NCBI RefSeq assembly: GCF_000738775.1
Contig: NZ_JPOC01000005.1
Coordinates: 49,002 to 113,001 of the forward strand
Reading direction: 5' to 3'
DNA length: 64,000 nt
Source of the DNA: Prescottella defluvii
Lineage (GTDB): Bacteria > Actinomycetota > Actinomycetes > Mycobacteriales > Mycobacteriaceae
Shown here: positions 48,922 through 61,207 of the stretch, piece after piece
Layout of the letters: each line of letters opens with the position of its first letter
Position numbering within the stretch: the stretch's first letter is position 1
Program-made: the position numbers and the translations under genes
The notes under the pieces: generated by a model
Seen by the model: the letters and a program-made list of their open reading frames with translations, nothing else
Databases searched by the model: none
What the model was told of the DNA's origin: nothing

Positions 48922-50133
48922 CTAGCTCGCGAACTCGACCTGCACCGTCGACGCCCCGCGCAACACGGCCACCTGCTCGGCCTCTGCGCGCACCTGGTCG
49001 CGGACCGTCGGGCTCGACGGTCCGAACGCATCCACCGTCACCGTCAATCGGCGCCCACTCTTGCGTGGACGCCACGTCCCGACGATCTGGCCGTCGGCCA
49101 GTACCGCGCCGGGATCGCCGACCGTCTTCCACAGCTGGGCATGGTGCATCTTGTCGACGATGGACTGCCGATCACGCATCTGCAGGTAGGGGTCGTGCGG
49201 CGGCAGCAGGCGCACCCCATACGCCCGCGGTGGCGCGCGTAGGGCGTCGAGATCGGCGGCGAGGATCCATCCCCGCCTGCCGTCGACGTCGACCGGTGTG
49301 AGCTCGTCCTCGACAGACGTCCACCACGGGTCGACGTCACCCGTGCGGACACCCAGCCAGGCGGCGAAGTCCTTGCGGGTGGACGGTCCGTAGCAGTGCA
49401 GGTAGCGGCGCAGCAGGTCGGCGCGAGCGACGTCGGGCTCCGTCTGCGGCAACGGCCCGCCCAGCCATTCGTCGAGCAGAACGAACGGCGCCTTGTTCCC
49501 GGCCCGCGGTGCGAGGCAGACGATTCCACGCAGCGTCAGGATCCGGATGCAGAAGTGGACGACGGCCTCCCCCAGCGGCTGGTGCGTACCGTAGGGGCCT
49601 TCCGACTGCCAAGTCTCCCGGCGGGTGGGCGGCAGCGTGCGTGCGACGCGCTCGGCCAGTTCCTCACCGAGTTCACCGATCGCCAGTTGCCGGCCGGACA
49701 GTACGTCGTGGATCTCGTCGGCGATGAGGTCGACCGCCTCGTCCAACCCCATCCCGAGTCGCTCCAGCGCCTGCTCGACACCGCGGATCAACTGCAGCCG
49801 CCCGCCCTCCGTCGCCGGCAGCACACCGGTGGTGAAGGTCGGCGCGGCGGCGGCCGGGAAGAAGAACGGCGCCCCGCGCATGCACCAGGACTGCAGCAGG
49901 CTGCGGTCCTCGGCGACCAGGTGGTCGACGAGGTCCCCCGTCACGCCCTCGACGCGGGCGTGCAGCGCGAGCAGCGCCGACCCCGGCGGGCTGTTCTGGA
50001 CGCCGCACGCACCCGCCACCTCGAGCAGATCGTCGATCGGTCGCCGGGCGGTCAGATTATGCGCGTGCAGCCGGAACGCGACGACGTCGCTGGTCCTGAC
50101 GGTGGCGGAGTCCCCGCTCGGACTAGCTGTCAC
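48922..50133 (-). CDS. Winged-helix DNA-binding domain-containing protein
   Basis: The 403-residue protein fits the winged-helix family (HTH_42, PF06224): RLHAHNLTARRPIDDLLEVA at the start, the central CMRGAPFFFPAAAA segment, a KDFAAWLGV winged-helix stretch and ending with the VVLADGQIVGTWRPRKSGRRL signature. Members include proteins linked to DNA repair of cross-links (AlkX/YcaQ-like relatives), but the activity of this branch is not established. GTG 50131-50133 follows GGGAGG; longer open frames upstream are not needed. Confidence 0.82.
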   Translation of the reverse strand: MTASPSGDSATVRTSDVVAFRLHAHNLTARRPIDDLLEVAGACGVQNSPPGSALLALHARVEGVTGDLVDHLVAEDRSLLQSWCMRGAPFFFPAAAAPTFTTGVLPATEGGRLQLIRGVEQALERLGMGLDEAVDLIADEIHDVLSGRQLAIGELGEELAERVARTLPPTRRETWQSEGPYGTHQPLGEAVVHFCIRILTLRGIVCLAPRAGNKAPFVLLDEWLGGPLPQTEPDVARADLLRRYLHCYGPSTRKDFAAWLGVRTGDVDPWWTSVEDELTPVDVDGRRGWILAADLDALRAPPRAYGVRLLPPHDPYLQMRDRQSIVDKMHHAQLWKTVGDPGAVLADGQIVGTWRPRKSGRRLTVTVDAFGPSSPTVRDQVRAEAEQVAVLRGASTVQVEFAS

Positions 50134-50325
50134 CAATCGCCTCCCGTCGACAGATCCGATTGTGCCGAACGCACCGTGATCCATCCCGTCGAACGGGTCC
50201 CGGCTCGTCCCGACATCACACACCTTCTCGCCGGATCACACACCCTTTGTGCACGGAATTGGGGTGTGACCTCGACGAAACCTGTGTGACGCCGGAGCAG
50301 GGTGGCCGAGGATGCCGAGGAGCCG

Positions 50326-51420
50326 TCAGGCGAACGAGCCCCGCGCCGTGACGACCTCGCCGCCGACGATCACCAGCGACGGCTGCGACAGCACCTGCGG
50401 GCCGGTGCGCGGATCCTGCTCGTAGACAATGAGATCCGCGGCAGCGCCGACGTCGAGTCCGCCGCCACCGAGCCAGGTCTGCGCATTCCAGCATGCGGCG
50501 CCAAGGGCCTCGGTGGGGGTCATGCCGACCTTGCCGAGCGAGGCGACCTCGTCGGCGATCCGGCCGTGCCGGACGTGGCCGCCGGCGTCGGTGCCCGCAT
50601 AGATCGGGATGCCGGCATCGCGGGCGGCGCCGATGGTGTCGTTCACCCGCGCGTACAGGTCGCGCATGTGCGCCGCGTACACCGGGAACTTGGTGGCGCC
50701 GTCGGCGATCTCGGGGAAGTTGTCGATGTTGATCAGCGTCGGGACCAGCGCGGTGCCGCGTTCGGCCATCATCGCGATCGTGGTGTCGGTGAGGCCGGTG
50801 CCGTGCTCGATGCAGTCGATCCCGGCATCGATGAGACCGGGCAGCGCGTCCTCGCCGAACACGTGCGCGGTGACGCGGGCGCCCTCACGGTGTGCGGCCG
50901 CGATCGCGTCGACGAGGATGTCGTCGCTCCACAGCGGCGCCAGATCGCCCACCTCGCGGTCGATCCAGTCCCCCACCAACTTCACCCAGCCGTCGCCGGC
51001 GCGGGCCTGCCGCACCACCTCGTCGGGCAGTTGCGACTCGTCCTCGAGATCGACGGGCAGTCCGCGGATGTAGCGCTTGGGCGCGGCGATGTGCCGACCC
51101 GCGCGGATGATCCGTGGCAGACCCGGGACGTCGTCGAGCGTGCGGGTGTCCACCGGCGATCCGGCGTCGCGGACCAGCAGGACACCGGCGTCCCGCTCGG
51201 TCCGTGCCTGCGCCAGCGCCCCGTCGAGGTCCTCGGCGCCACCGCCGTAGCGAATCCCGATGTGGCAGTGGGCATCGACGAGGCCGGGCAGGATCCATCC
51301 CTCGGTGCACAGCGTGTGCGCACCCGGCACCGGCTCGTCGGTGATCTTCCCGTCCCGGATCCACAGCTCGAACCGCTGCTCGTCGGGCAGGCCGGTGCCC
51401 CGCAGGTGGAACGCGCTCAC
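50326..51420 (-). CDS. Amidohydrolase-family protein (Rv2915c-like)
   Basis: The 364-residue enzyme has the amidohydrolase metal-binding pattern: PGLVDAHCHIG (about residues 44-54), a lysine in GWVKLVGDW, His in RVTAHVFGED, His in CIEHGTGL and Asp in YAGTDAGGHVRHG. It hydrolyses an unknown amide or imide. GTG 51418-51420 is 8 bases after the ffh stop on the same strand, so it is the last gene of the amt-glnB-glnD-ffh series. The same adjacency is seen in M. tuberculosis (Rv2915c-Rv2916c). Confidence 0.86.
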   Translation of the reverse strand: MSAFHLRGTGLPDEQRFELWIRDGKITDEPVPGAHTLCTEGWILPGLVDAHCHIGIRYGGGAEDLDGALAQARTERDAGVLLVRDAGSPVDTRTLDDVPGLPRIIRAGRHIAAPKRYIRGLPVDLEDESQLPDEVVRQARAGDGWVKLVGDWIDREVGDLAPLWSDDILVDAIAAAHREGARVTAHVFGEDALPGLIDAGIDCIEHGTGLTDTTIAMMAERGTALVPTLINIDNFPEIADGATKFPVYAAHMRDLYARVNDTIGAARDAGIPIYAGTDAGGHVRHGRIADEVASLGKVGMTPTEALGAACWNAQTWLGGGGLDVGAAADLIVYEQDPRTGPQVLSQPSLVIVGGEVVTARGSFA

Positions 51421-51428
51421 CGGCGCGC

Positions 51429-53009
51429 CTACTTCTTGGGGAGCTTGAGCTGCGACAGGTCGATGCCCTCGAGTCCCGGAGGCAACTGGTCGAGGCCCTT
51501 GGGCATGTTCGACAGGTCCGGCATGCCGGCGGGCATCCCACCCATACCCGGCATTCCGGCGGGGAAGCCACCCGGGAACCCGCCCCGGATCTTGGGCTGC
51601 GTCGGGCCCTTGCCGCCCTTCTTGCCCTTCTTCCCCTTCTTGCCCTTGATCTGCTTGCGCGCACCCGGCATGCCCATGCGACCGGCCATCGCGGCCATCA
51701 TCTTGCGGGCCTCGAAGAAGCGTTCGACCAGCTGGTTGACGTCGGAGACCTTGACGCCCGAACCGTTCGCGATCCGCAGTCGACGCGAGCCGTTGATGAT
51801 CTTCGGGTTCTCGCGCTCCTCCGGGGTCATGCCGCGGATGATCGCCTGGATCCGGTCGAGCTGCTTCTCGTCGACGTTGGCGAGCGCGTCCTTCATCTGT
51901 CCCGCACCGGGCAGCATGCCCAGCAGGTTGCCGATGGGGCCCATCTTGCGCACGGCCATCATCTGGTCGAGGAAGTCCTCGAGCGTCAGCTGGCCGGAGC
52001 CGATCTTCTGCGCGGTCTCCTCCGCCTGCTGGGCATCGAACACCTGCTCGGCCTGCTCGATGAGGCTGAGGACGTCGCCCATGCCGAGGATCCGGCTGGC
52101 CATGCGGTCGGGGTGGAAGACATCGAAGTCCTCGAGCTTCTCACCGGTCGACGCGAACAGGATGGGCTCGCCGGTGACCTCGCGGACGCTCAGCGCCGCG
52201 CCACCGCGGGCGTCGCCGTCGAGCTTGGTGAGCACGACACCGGTGAAGCCGACACCCGACTTGAACGCCTCCGCGGTGTGCACCGCGTCCTGGCCGATCA
52301 TCGAGTCGAGCACGAAGATCGTCTCGTCGGGCTGGACGGCGTCGCGGATGCCGGCGGCCTGCGCCATCAGCTCCTCGTCGATGCCGAGACGGCCGGCGGT
52401 ATCGACGATCACGACGTCGTACTGCTTGTTGCGGGCTTCCTCGACGCCGGCGCGGGCAACCTCGACCGGGTCCGCGGCCGAGATGCCGAGCGGATTCTCG
52501 CCGCCGCCGATGGACGTGCCGGGGTGCGGCGCGAACACCGCGGCACCCGCGCGCTCACCGACGATCTTCAGCTGGCTGACGGCACCGGGACGCTGGAGGT
52601 CACACGCCACGAGCAGAGGGGTGTGCCCCTGGTCCTTGAGCCACTTGGCGAGCTTGCCGGCGAGGGTGGTCTTACCTGAACCCTGCAGACCGGCCAGCAT
52701 GATCACCGTCGGCGGCGTCTTCGCGAACTGCAGACGACGCGTCTCGCCGCCCAGGATGCCGACGAGTTCCTCGTTGACGATCTTGACGACCTGCTGCGCC
52801 GGGTTGAGCGCTCCCGAGACCTCGGCGCCCTTCGCGCGTTCCTTGATCTTGGCGATGAAGGCGCGGACGACGGGCAGTGCGACGTCGGCCTCGAGGAGCG
52901 CGAGACGGATCTCGCGGCACGTGGCGTCGATGTCGGCTCCGGAGAGTCGACCCTTGCCACGCAGATCCTTGAGGGCTCCGGTCAACCTGTCGGAAAGGGA
53001 TTCGAACAC
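51429..53009 (-). CDS. ffh: Signal recognition particle protein Ffh
   Basis: The 526-residue protein has the N domain (ESLSDRLTGALKDLRGKGRL), the G domain with GLQGSGKTT (about residues 108-116), DTAGR and TKLDGDARGG, and the methionine-rich M domain (GNLLGMLPGAGQM; ARKMMAAMAGRMGMPG), followed by a Lys-rich and Gly/Met/Pro-rich tail (KKGKKGKKGGKG). It binds signal sequences with 4.5S RNA and delivers ribosomes to FtsY, whose gene lies at the right edge. GTG 53007-53009 follows AGGAG; 16 open codons upstream are not used. Confidence 0.96.
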   Translation of the reverse strand: MFESLSDRLTGALKDLRGKGRLSGADIDATCREIRLALLEADVALPVVRAFIAKIKERAKGAEVSGALNPAQQVVKIVNEELVGILGGETRRLQFAKTPPTVIMLAGLQGSGKTTLAGKLAKWLKDQGHTPLLVACDLQRPGAVSQLKIVGERAGAAVFAPHPGTSIGGGENPLGISAADPVEVARAGVEEARNKQYDVVIVDTAGRLGIDEELMAQAAGIRDAVQPDETIFVLDSMIGQDAVHTAEAFKSGVGFTGVVLTKLDGDARGGAALSVREVTGEPILFASTGEKLEDFDVFHPDRMASRILGMGDVLSLIEQAEQVFDAQQAEETAQKIGSGQLTLEDFLDQMMAVRKMGPIGNLLGMLPGAGQMKDALANVDEKQLDRIQAIIRGMTPEERENPKIINGSRRLRIANGSGVKVSDVNQLVERFFEARKMMAAMAGRMGMPGARKQIKGKKGKKGKKGGKGPTQPKIRGGFPGGFPAGMPGMGGMPAGMPDLSNMPKGLDQLPPGLEGIDLSQLKLPKK

Positions 53010-53108
53010 CGAGTGCGCTCCTGAGCTCTGGGAGAAGGCCGTGAAATATTCTCGCAACCAGGGTAACCGCTCGAGGCGGTCGGACCGTGCGGCAACCCTG
53101 CACCCGGC

Positions 53109-55986
<2,878 letters not shown>

Positions 55987-57360
55987 TCATGCCTCCCTGG
56001 CGGCAACAGTGGCGGGCGCAGGCGTGCGACCTTGGACCGGGCTTCCAGCGAGCGCGACGAAGTCGTAGGCACTCTCGGCGTGTTCGCTCTCGTCCACCCC
56101 GCGAACCTCGTCCTCGGCGCTGACCCGCAGTCCGATCGTGACCTTCACGATAAGCGCGATCACGGCCGTTGCGATGCAGGAGTACACGAGGACGGCGCCC
56201 GCGCCGACCGCCTGACGCCACAACTGGTCGAATCCGCCGCCGTAGAACAGGCCGTCGACACCGGTCGGTGCGGCCTTCGTGGCGACCAGGCCGACCAGCA
56301 GCGTGCCGACGAGACCACCGACGAGGTGGACGCCGACGACGTCGAGCGAGTCGTCGTAGCCGAAGCGGTACTTCAGGCCGACGGCGAGGGCACACAGTGC
56401 ACCGGAGATGACACCGATCACGAGGGCGCCGACGACGTCGACGGACGCGCAGGCCGGGGTGATGGCAACCAGGCCGGCGACGATGCCCGACGCACCACCG
56501 AGCGAGGTGGCGTGCCCGTCGCGGATCTTCTCCACGAGCAGCCAGGCGAGCATCGCGGCACAGGTCGCGACGATGGTGGTCACGAATGCGGCGGCGGCGA
56601 CGCCGTTCGAGCCGACGGCCGAGCCGGCGTTGAAACCGAACCAGCCGAACCACAGCAGCGCCGCACCGAGCATCACGAACGGCAGGTTGTGCGGACGGAA
56701 CGGGGTCGTCGGCCACCCGCGGCGCTTCCCGATCATCAGGGCGAGAACCAGACCCGCGACACCGGCATTGATGTGCACGGCGGTGCCGCCGGCGAAGTCG
56801 ATCGCACCGAGCTTGTTGGCGATCCAGCCGCCGGTCTCCGCGGTCACGCCGTCGAAGGAGAACACCCAGTGCGCGACCGGGAAGTAGACGATCGTCGCCC
56901 ACAGACCCGCGAACAGCATCCAGGGGCCGAACTTCATGCGGTCGGCGACCGCGCCCGAGATCAGCGCGACGGTGAGAATCGCGAACATCGCCTGGAATGC
57001 GACGAACACGAGCGCCGGGACGCTACCGACCAGCGGAATCGATACGGCGGCACCGGTTTCGGCGTCAGCAAGGTAATCGCCGCCGAAAAGCCCCTTCAGC
57101 CCGAAGAACTCGGTCGGGTCGCCGATGATTCCGCCCTTGTCGTCACCGAAAGTCATGGAATAGCCGAACAGGACCCAGAGAACGCCCACGACACCCATCG
57201 CGCCGACGCTCATCATGATCATGTTCAGCACGTTCTTCGCGCGAACCATGCCGCCATAGAAGAACGCGACGCCCGGCGTCATCAGGAGCACCAGCGCGGC
57301 GCTCATGAGCATCCACGCGGTGTCCCCGGTGTCCGGGGTTCCGATAGTGGGAAAATCCAC
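55987..57360 (-). CDS. amt: Ammonium transporter
   Basis: The 457-residue protein has about 11 transmembrane segments and the family motifs: DTAWMLMSAALVLLMTPGVA at the start, GGTAVHINAGVAGLVLALMI with the pore His, and WFGWFGFNAGSA. It imports ammonium when nitrogen is scarce, blocked by PII. GTG 57358-57360 lies 6 bases after a perfect AGGAGG; the ATG 15 bases upstream overlaps that site and is rejected. A GlnR-like site lies 55 bases upstream. Confidence 0.95.
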   Translation of the reverse strand: MDFPTIGTPDTGDTAWMLMSAALVLLMTPGVAFFYGGMVRAKNVLNMIMMSVGAMGVVGVLWVLFGYSMTFGDDKGGIIGDPTEFFGLKGLFGGDYLADAETGAAVSIPLVGSVPALVFVAFQAMFAILTVALISGAVADRMKFGPWMLFAGLWATIVYFPVAHWVFSFDGVTAETGGWIANKLGAIDFAGGTAVHINAGVAGLVLALMIGKRRGWPTTPFRPHNLPFVMLGAALLWFGWFGFNAGSAVGSNGVAAAAFVTTIVATCAAMLAWLLVEKIRDGHATSLGGASGIVAGLVAITPACASVDVVGALVIGVISGALCALAVGLKYRFGYDDSLDVVGVHLVGGLVGTLLVGLVATKAAPTGVDGLFYGGGFDQLWRQAVGAGAVLVYSCIATAVIALIVKVTIGLRVSAEDEVRGVDESEHAESAYDFVALAGSPVQGRTPAPATVAAREA

Positions 57361-57414
57361 GGTAGCCCTCCTCATCAGTCTTGTCGTTCTGTAAGGAAAG
57401 ACTGCTCACGCGGT

Positions 57415-57452
57415 GTTTCATCCGTGGTTTCGCGGAGTTTCGGACAGGTGAA
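57415..57452 (-). promoter_or_regulatory. GlnR-type binding site upstream of amt-glnB-glnD
   Basis: On the minus strand the blocks are TTCAC-N6-GAAAC-N6-AAACC-N6-GAAAC with exact six-base spacers. This agrees with the GlnR consensus (gTnAC-N6-GaAAC repeated) in three of four blocks; only the third is poor. GlnR is known to activate amt-glnK-glnD in mycobacteria and Streptomyces. Binding here is inferred. Confidence 0.65.
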
Positions 57453-57585
57453 CGGATCGGCGGGAAGTGTTGCGATCTCGTTTCGTGGCTGTCGATCTGC
57501 GGCGAAGACCAGCGAAGCACGACGTCGGTTCATCCAGCCGCACCGTGGAACGTGCCGGCGTCGGCCGACTCGGTGGGACGCACGC

Positions 57586-59121
57586 TCAGGCGGGCAGATA
57601 CTCCGCACGCAGGACGTCCTTGCGGAGTTTGCCGGATTCCAGTCGGGGAAGCTCGTCCCGGAAGTCCAGGACGCGAGGCACCTTGAATCGGGCGAGCTGC
57701 TCCCGGGCGAACGCGAGGATCTCGTCCGCGAGTTCCGGGGTGGCCGCGACGCCGGGGGCAGGCTGCACGACGGCGTGCACGTACTCCCCCAGGTCCGCGT
57801 GCGGCAGCCCGAACACGGCGACGTCGGCGACGGACGGATGCATGATCATGCGGCCCTCGATCTCGGCCGGGTAGATGTTCACACCGCCGGCGATGATCAT
57901 GAACGCCTTGCGGTCGGTCAGGTACAGGTACCCGTCCGCGTCCAGGCGCCCCATGTCCCCGATCGTCGCCCACGTCGGGTGGTCCGGGTGCCGCGCGTCA
58001 GCGGTCTTCGCGTCGTCGTTGTGGTAGCCGAAGGGTGCGCCCTGCCGCTCGAAGTAGACGGTGCCCACCTCATCCGTGGCCAGCTCAGCGCCGTCGTCTC
58101 CGCAGATGCGGATCGGACCCGTCACCGACCGCCCCACGCTGCCGGGACGCGTCGCCCAGTCCCGCGCGGCGATGAACGTGACACCGAGACCCTCTGTGCC
58201 TGTGTAGTACTCGTCGACGATCGGTCCCAGCCAGTCCAGCATCTCGCGTTTGACGTCGACGGGACACGGTGCGGCGGAGTGCAGTAGAGCCTCGAGCGAG
58301 GACAGGTCGTGGCCGGTCCGGACCGCCGGATCCAGCTTGAGCAGCCGCACCATCATCGTCGGCACGAGCTGGGTGTGGGTGACGCGATGCCGCTCGATCA
58401 GCGCGAGGAACTCCTCCGGGTCCCACTTCGGCATGACGACGACGGTGCCGCCGATCTCCTGCACCGCGATCGACCAGTTGAACGCTGCGGCATGGTAGAG
58501 CGGTCCCGGCACCAGATACACCGAGTCTGCGTCCATCGAGGTGATGCCGCAGACCAGATTGGAGTTGCGCGGTGCGGCGGGGTCGTCGACCCGCAGGCCG
58601 GTCAGCGCCCGCTTGACGCCCTTCGGTCGACCCGTGGTGCCGGAGGAGTAGAGCATCAGCTGGCCACGCGGCTCGTCGCCGAGTGGCTCCGGCGACTGCC
58701 GCGCCAGTACGTCCTCGTAGGGTTCGACGCCGTCGACGACGCCGTCGAACATCAGGCGGTGCACGGCTGCGTCGAGGAGCGGTAGCAGCCCGACGACGGT
58801 GTCCCGCAGGCCGTGCGAGCAGATCAGGACCCGCGCTCCCGAATCCGCCACGATGTACGCGGCCTCGGCCGGCGTGCTGTGCCGGTTGATCGCGGTGACG
58901 TACAGACCGGATCGCACTGCCGCCCAGTAGACCTCGAAGAACCGGACGTGATTCTCCGCCATGATGACGACGCCGTCGCCCACTCGCAGACCCCGTTCTC
59001 GGAGCTCGCGGGCGAGCTGGATCGAGCGCTCGTCGAGTTCCCCGTAGGTCAGACCGGGGCCACGGCCCATCCGGACAGCGACTCGGTCGGGATAGTTGCG
59101 GGCGTGCGCTCCGGGATACAT
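57586..59121 (-). CDS. Fatty acid/acyl-CoA synthetase, FadD-type AMP ligase
   Basis: The 511-residue enzyme has the P-loop YSSGTTGRPKGV (about residues 157-168), the YTGTEG motif (about 300), GDMGRLDADGYLYLTDRKAF (about 395-414) and the C-terminal catalytic Lys in LESGKLRKD (about 500-507). It activates a carboxylic acid with ATP and CoA; the substrate is unknown. ATG 59119-59121 follows GGAGG. It is divergent from a TetR gene and next to dioxygenase, nitroreductase and hydratase genes, which suggests a catabolic cassette. Confidence 0.9.
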   Translation of the reverse strand: MYPGAHARNYPDRVAVRMGRGPGLTYGELDERSIQLARELRERGLRVGDGVVIMAENHVRFFEVYWAAVRSGLYVTAINRHSTPAEAAYIVADSGARVLICSHGLRDTVVGLLPLLDAAVHRLMFDGVVDGVEPYEDVLARQSPEPLGDEPRGQLMLYSSGTTGRPKGVKRALTGLRVDDPAAPRNSNLVCGITSMDADSVYLVPGPLYHAAAFNWSIAVQEIGGTVVVMPKWDPEEFLALIERHRVTHTQLVPTMMVRLLKLDPAVRTGHDLSSLEALLHSAAPCPVDVKREMLDWLGPIVDEYYTGTEGLGVTFIAARDWATRPGSVGRSVTGPIRICGDDGAELATDEVGTVYFERQGAPFGYHNDDAKTADARHPDHPTWATIGDMGRLDADGYLYLTDRKAFMIIAGGVNIYPAEIEGRMIMHPSVADVAVFGLPHADLGEYVHAVVQPAPGVAATPELADEILAFAREQLARFKVPRVLDFRDELPRLESGKLRKDVLRAEYLPA

Positions 59122-59543
59122 CAGGGCCTCCGATGGTGGTGGTGAACGGACAGTTTCGTAGCGTCGTTGCGCGACCTCTCGGGCTCCCCCATTTCAACCC
59201 TTTCCGCGGGCGGAGATCTGCCGCATCCGAACAATGCGCCCGGCCAGCAGATTTCAAGGAGGACGGCGCGACGATCGCACAATCGAAAAGGGGAGAAAAC
59301 CGAAACAATGCTCGCCGAATTCCCGATGCCGAACCCTTCCGGACAATGCGCACCGAATTCCTACGCTACATCGCTGACCGCAAGCTATCTCGCCCACGCC
59401 GCCGCGCGCAACCCGTGCAGCGTTGGCGCAGTGCATGTTCGATCCGACCGAGCGGGCCGCGGACAGCGGCGTCCACTCGCCGCGCCGGAGCCCCGAGTGG
59501 TGAACTCTTGACAGTTTAAGATCGCGACCTTAAGGTCCGTCGT
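59122..59543. other. Divergent intergenic region between AMP ligase and TetR
   Basis: 422 bases with no convincing gene. A short frame at 59308-59511 (67 codons) has no ribosome binding site at the right distance and is left out. The promoter for the TetR gene lies at the right end (59508-59537). An unused AAGGAGG is at 59248-59254. Confidence 0.45.
59508..59537 (+). promoter_or_regulatory. Leaderless promoter and palindromic operator of the TetR gene
   Basis: TTGACA (59508-59513) and TAAGGT (59531-59536) are 17 bases apart, a strong sigma-70-type promoter with an actinobacterial TAnnnT -10. It would start transcription about at the GTG at 59544. The 12-bp palindrome GACCTTAAGGTC (59526-59537) overlaps the -10, which suits autorepression. 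Confidence 0.65.
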
Positions 59544-60164
59544 GTGATCCAGCCCATGCCCCGAGTCGCGATGATCGATGCCGCCGAACGGCTCATTGTG
59601 GAGCGAGGGCTACCGGCACTCACACTCAAAGACGTTCAACTCGCGGCGAACCAGTCCAACAATTCCGCGGCGAAATACCATTTCGGATCTCGGGACGGCC
59701 TCATCGACGCGCTGATCGAAATGCGCATGGCTCCGGTCAACGCCCGCCGAACCCAACTGCTCGACGCAATGGAAAGGTCGGACTCCCCGGCGACCGTCCG
59801 AATCGCTGTCGAGGCCCTCGTTCACCCGCTGGCCGCCGAGACCCTCGGCCGGCCCGGCAGCCGCTACGCGCGCTTTCTCGTCCAGGCGGTCACCGATCCC
59901 GCGCTCGCGGACCTGACCCGGAAGCATTTGATGGCAGAAAGCTATCGGCGGGTCCATCAGCTGCTGACCGACCTCTGCCCCGCGCCGGCGGACATCGCCG
60001 GCTGGCGGACCGCCAACGCCGTCATGCTCAACATGACGGCGCTCGCCGCGCGTGAAGGAGCCGACCGCACTCCGTCGGAGACCACCGCGATCGTCTCCGA
60101 CCTCGTGGGCACACTCGTCGCCATGTTCGAGGCCCCCACCGCACCTCCCACCCCGCACCGCTAG
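59544..60164 (+). CDS. TetR-family repressor of a catabolic-type cassette
   Basis: The 206-residue protein has a TetR helix-turn-helix (IVERGLPALTLKDVQLAANQ, then SAAKYHFGSRDGLIDALIEM) and a mid-length ligand domain. The GTG at 59544 lies directly behind a leaderless promoter; an in-frame ATG four codons on is possible. The downstream dioxygenase starts 10 bases after its stop, so it is first in the operon. Confidence 0.87.
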   Translation: MIQPMPRVAMIDAAERLIVERGLPALTLKDVQLAANQSNNSAAKYHFGSRDGLIDALIEMRMAPVNARRTQLLDAMERSDSPATVRIAVEALVHPLAAETLGRPGSRYARFLVQAVTDPALADLTRKHLMAESYRRVHQLLTDLCPAPADIAGWRTANAVMLNMTALAAREGADRTPSETTAIVSDLVGTLVAMFEAPTAPPTPHR

Positions 60165-60174
60165 GAGCTTCTCC

Positions 60175-61122
60175 ATGACCTACGCGCTTCCCGTCACCGC
60201 CGCGCCCACTCCCACAGACCCTCTCGCCTACTTCGGCCCGATCGTCGCCCCACGCGCCACCCCGGCCGTGGACGACCGGCCCTACGAGCTGTTCTCCGTG
60301 GAACCGCAGACCCCCACCATCGGTGCGGAGATCTCCGGTATCCGACTGGGCGGCGATCTGCCCGACGCGGTGATGGCAGAGCTTCGCCGGGCACTGCTCG
60401 AGTGGAAGGTGCTGTTCTTCCGCGGCCAGGACATCACCCGAGAGGACCATCGCGCGTTCGCCGCGCGATGGGGTGAGCTCGAGCAACACCCCTTCTACAA
60501 GTACACCCAGCCCGGACAGAGCGCCGTCGACGTCGCGACCCTCGCCAAGGATGCGACTGCCGTAGGCGCGGAGAACATCTGGCACAACGACGTCACGTGG
60601 CACAGGTTCCCGTCGTTCGCGGCGGTCCTGCGCGCGGTCGAGATTCCCTCCGTGGGCGGGGACACCCTCTGGGCCGACACCGGTGCGGCATACGATCTGC
60701 TGCCCGAGGCCATCAAGGCGAGAATCGACCACCTCGAGGCCGAGCACGACTGGGTCAGATCGTTCGGCTCCGGGATGCCGCAGGACGCGATCGAGCGACT
60801 GCGGCCCGAGTTCCCGCCGGTCACACACCCCGTCGTGCGAGTCGTCCCGGAGACCGGCCGCCGCGTGCTGTTCGTCAACGTCGCGTTCACCCAGCGCATT
60901 CTCGGGGTGACGGAGGACGAGTCGAACGAGTTGCTGCGGTTGCTCTACCGCCACCTCATGCGACCCGAACTGCAGGTGCGCCTGCGATGGCAGCCGGACA
61001 CCATCGCCTTCTGGGACAACCGCACGTGCCAGCACTACGCCTCGAGCGACTACCACCCGGCCCGACGGGTCATGGAGCGGATCTCGATCGTCGGCGACGA
61101 GCCGATCGGGATCGGCTCCTGA
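60175..61122 (+). CDS. TauD/TfdA-family 2-oxoglutarate-dependent dioxygenase
   Basis: The 315-residue enzyme has the iron facial triad: His137 and Asp139 in WHNDVTW and distal His287 in CQHYASSDYH, followed by the 2-oxoglutarate-binding Arg in PARRVMERI. IGAEISGIRLGGDLPDAVMA at residues 45-64 is the usual family start. Members oxidise sulfonates, sulfates, phenoxyacids or related acids with O2. ATG 60175 follows TAGGAG. Substrate unknown; it shares an operon with TetR, a nitroreductase and a hydratase. Confidence 0.9.
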   Translation: MTYALPVTAAPTPTDPLAYFGPIVAPRATPAVDDRPYELFSVEPQTPTIGAEISGIRLGGDLPDAVMAELRRALLEWKVLFFRGQDITREDHRAFAARWGELEQHPFYKYTQPGQSAVDVATLAKDATAVGAENIWHNDVTWHRFPSFAAVLRAVEIPSVGGDTLWADTGAAYDLLPEAIKARIDHLEAEHDWVRSFGSGMPQDAIERLRPEFPPVTHPVVRVVPETGRRVLFVNVAFTQRILGVTEDESNELLRLLYRHLMRPELQVRLRWQPDTIAFWDNRTCQHYASSDYHPARRVMERISIVGDEPIGIGS

Positions 61123-61207
61123 ACCACCCACCCTTCGAGTGTCGAACACCTTGCACAAGAACACTATTCGGCACATTCGTGCCGACCGGCCGACAGGAGT
61201 TCCCATC

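Noticed and set aside
59308..59511. 67-codon plus-strand frame in the divergent region before TetR
   Set aside because: The purine-rich stretch is too far from the ATG, and the frame ends inside the TetR promoter.
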